From Indolivaga capnocytophagoides DSM 22835 (GTDB lineage: Bacteria; Bacteroidota; Bacteroidia; Bacteroidales; Dysgonomonadaceae), in assembly GCF_000426485.1 (NCBI RefSeq), contig NZ_AUFL01000010.1, positions 152,925-216,924 of the forward strand: 64,000 nt of DNA, given 5' to 3'. Numbering within the stretch: the first letter of the stretch is position 1; the number at the start of each line of letters is the position of its first letter. Below are positions 63,814 to 64,000 of the stretch, piece by piece. The translations under genes and the position numbers were made by a program. The notes under the pieces are model-generated. The model had not been told where the DNA came from and ran no database searches. It saw only the letters and a program-made list of their open reading frames with translations.

Positions 63814-64000
63814 GGCGTATACTACATAGGCGAATAAAACTTAAATTAGTTCGCCAATCTAAATTCTACCTATATAGAATAAAAAGGTGTTTGTTGTATC
63901 ATACCGATGCAATGAGTTTTGCTATGCCTCTATTTATACATATACTTATCGGACTATTTTTCAACTTCTGTTATAGTTGGGATAACAGGATGTCTCGTAT

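Noticed and set aside
63954..64000. Minus-strand 14-codon open end reading ...HPVIPTITEVEK then stop
   Set aside because: It looks protein-like but is too short to call; sequence to the right is needed.

Overview
The window reads as AT-rich chromosomal DNA from a Bacteroidota (order Bacteroidales) bacterium. The evidence is an NADH-module-less nuo operon with a fused nuoCD, an lpxC-fabZ fusion gene, OMP_b-brl/CarboxypepD_reg outer-membrane proteins, DUF2795, -7 boxes of the type TAnnTTTG, and almost no Shine-Dalgarno sequences. Dysgonomonadaceae is a guess from general resemblance only. No rRNA, tRNA, CRISPR array, prophage or insertion sequence was recognised. Almost all of the window is densely packed housekeeping and envelope genes.

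Layout. 1-7872 (minus): ilvE, lptB, ruvX, def, two tandem Wza-type lipoproteins, a Wzc-type tyrosine-kinase co-polymerase, then a TPR protein cut by the left edge. 8168-19604 (plus): promoter and operon nuoA-B-CD-H-I-J-K-L-M-(secreted protein of unknown function)-N, closed by a strong terminator. 19719-23712: exbB, exbD and a large outer-membrane beta-barrel protein. 23768-31020: DUF2795 protein, PduO-type cobalamin adenosyltransferase, methyltransferase, a TPR/PD40 protein, nfeD-floA, an acidic unknown, a Nudix hydrolase and a small barrel. 31010-37393 (minus): topB, panB, a FadL/OmpP1-like protein and a Ser/Gly/Arg/Tyr-rich secreted protein. 37927-46187 (plus): prmA, a dicarboxylate symporter, purD, a membrane protein, then lpxD, lpxC-fabZ and lpxA (lipid A). 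46268-48516 (minus): zwf-pgl. 48986-52388: two overlapping genes for unknown secreted proteins. 52454-58149 (minus): gpmA, an SGNH-like/MBOAT acetylation pair, rnr. 58381-63576 (plus): a small secreted protein, an SDR epimerase, a degenerate-site ABC exporter half, dnaG. 63577-64000 has no clear gene.

The strongest non-genic signal is a family of short structured intergenic repeats. The core is a palindrome, GGTC-NNN-GACC. Better-kept copies continue with an AT-rich spacer, a second stem (CTTTGG...CCAAAG) and a shared AT-rich tail, about 75-105 bp in all. Roughly 20 copies lie between 9 and 54.5 kb, all between genes, several starting inside a TAA stop codon, and two arranged as inverted pairs. 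They are densest inside the nuo operon. None was found in the first 9 kb or the last 9 kb. The second notable signal is a 53-base (AG)n tract joined to an 18-base alternating pyrimidine-purine run downstream of dnaG, which is very unusual for a bacterium.
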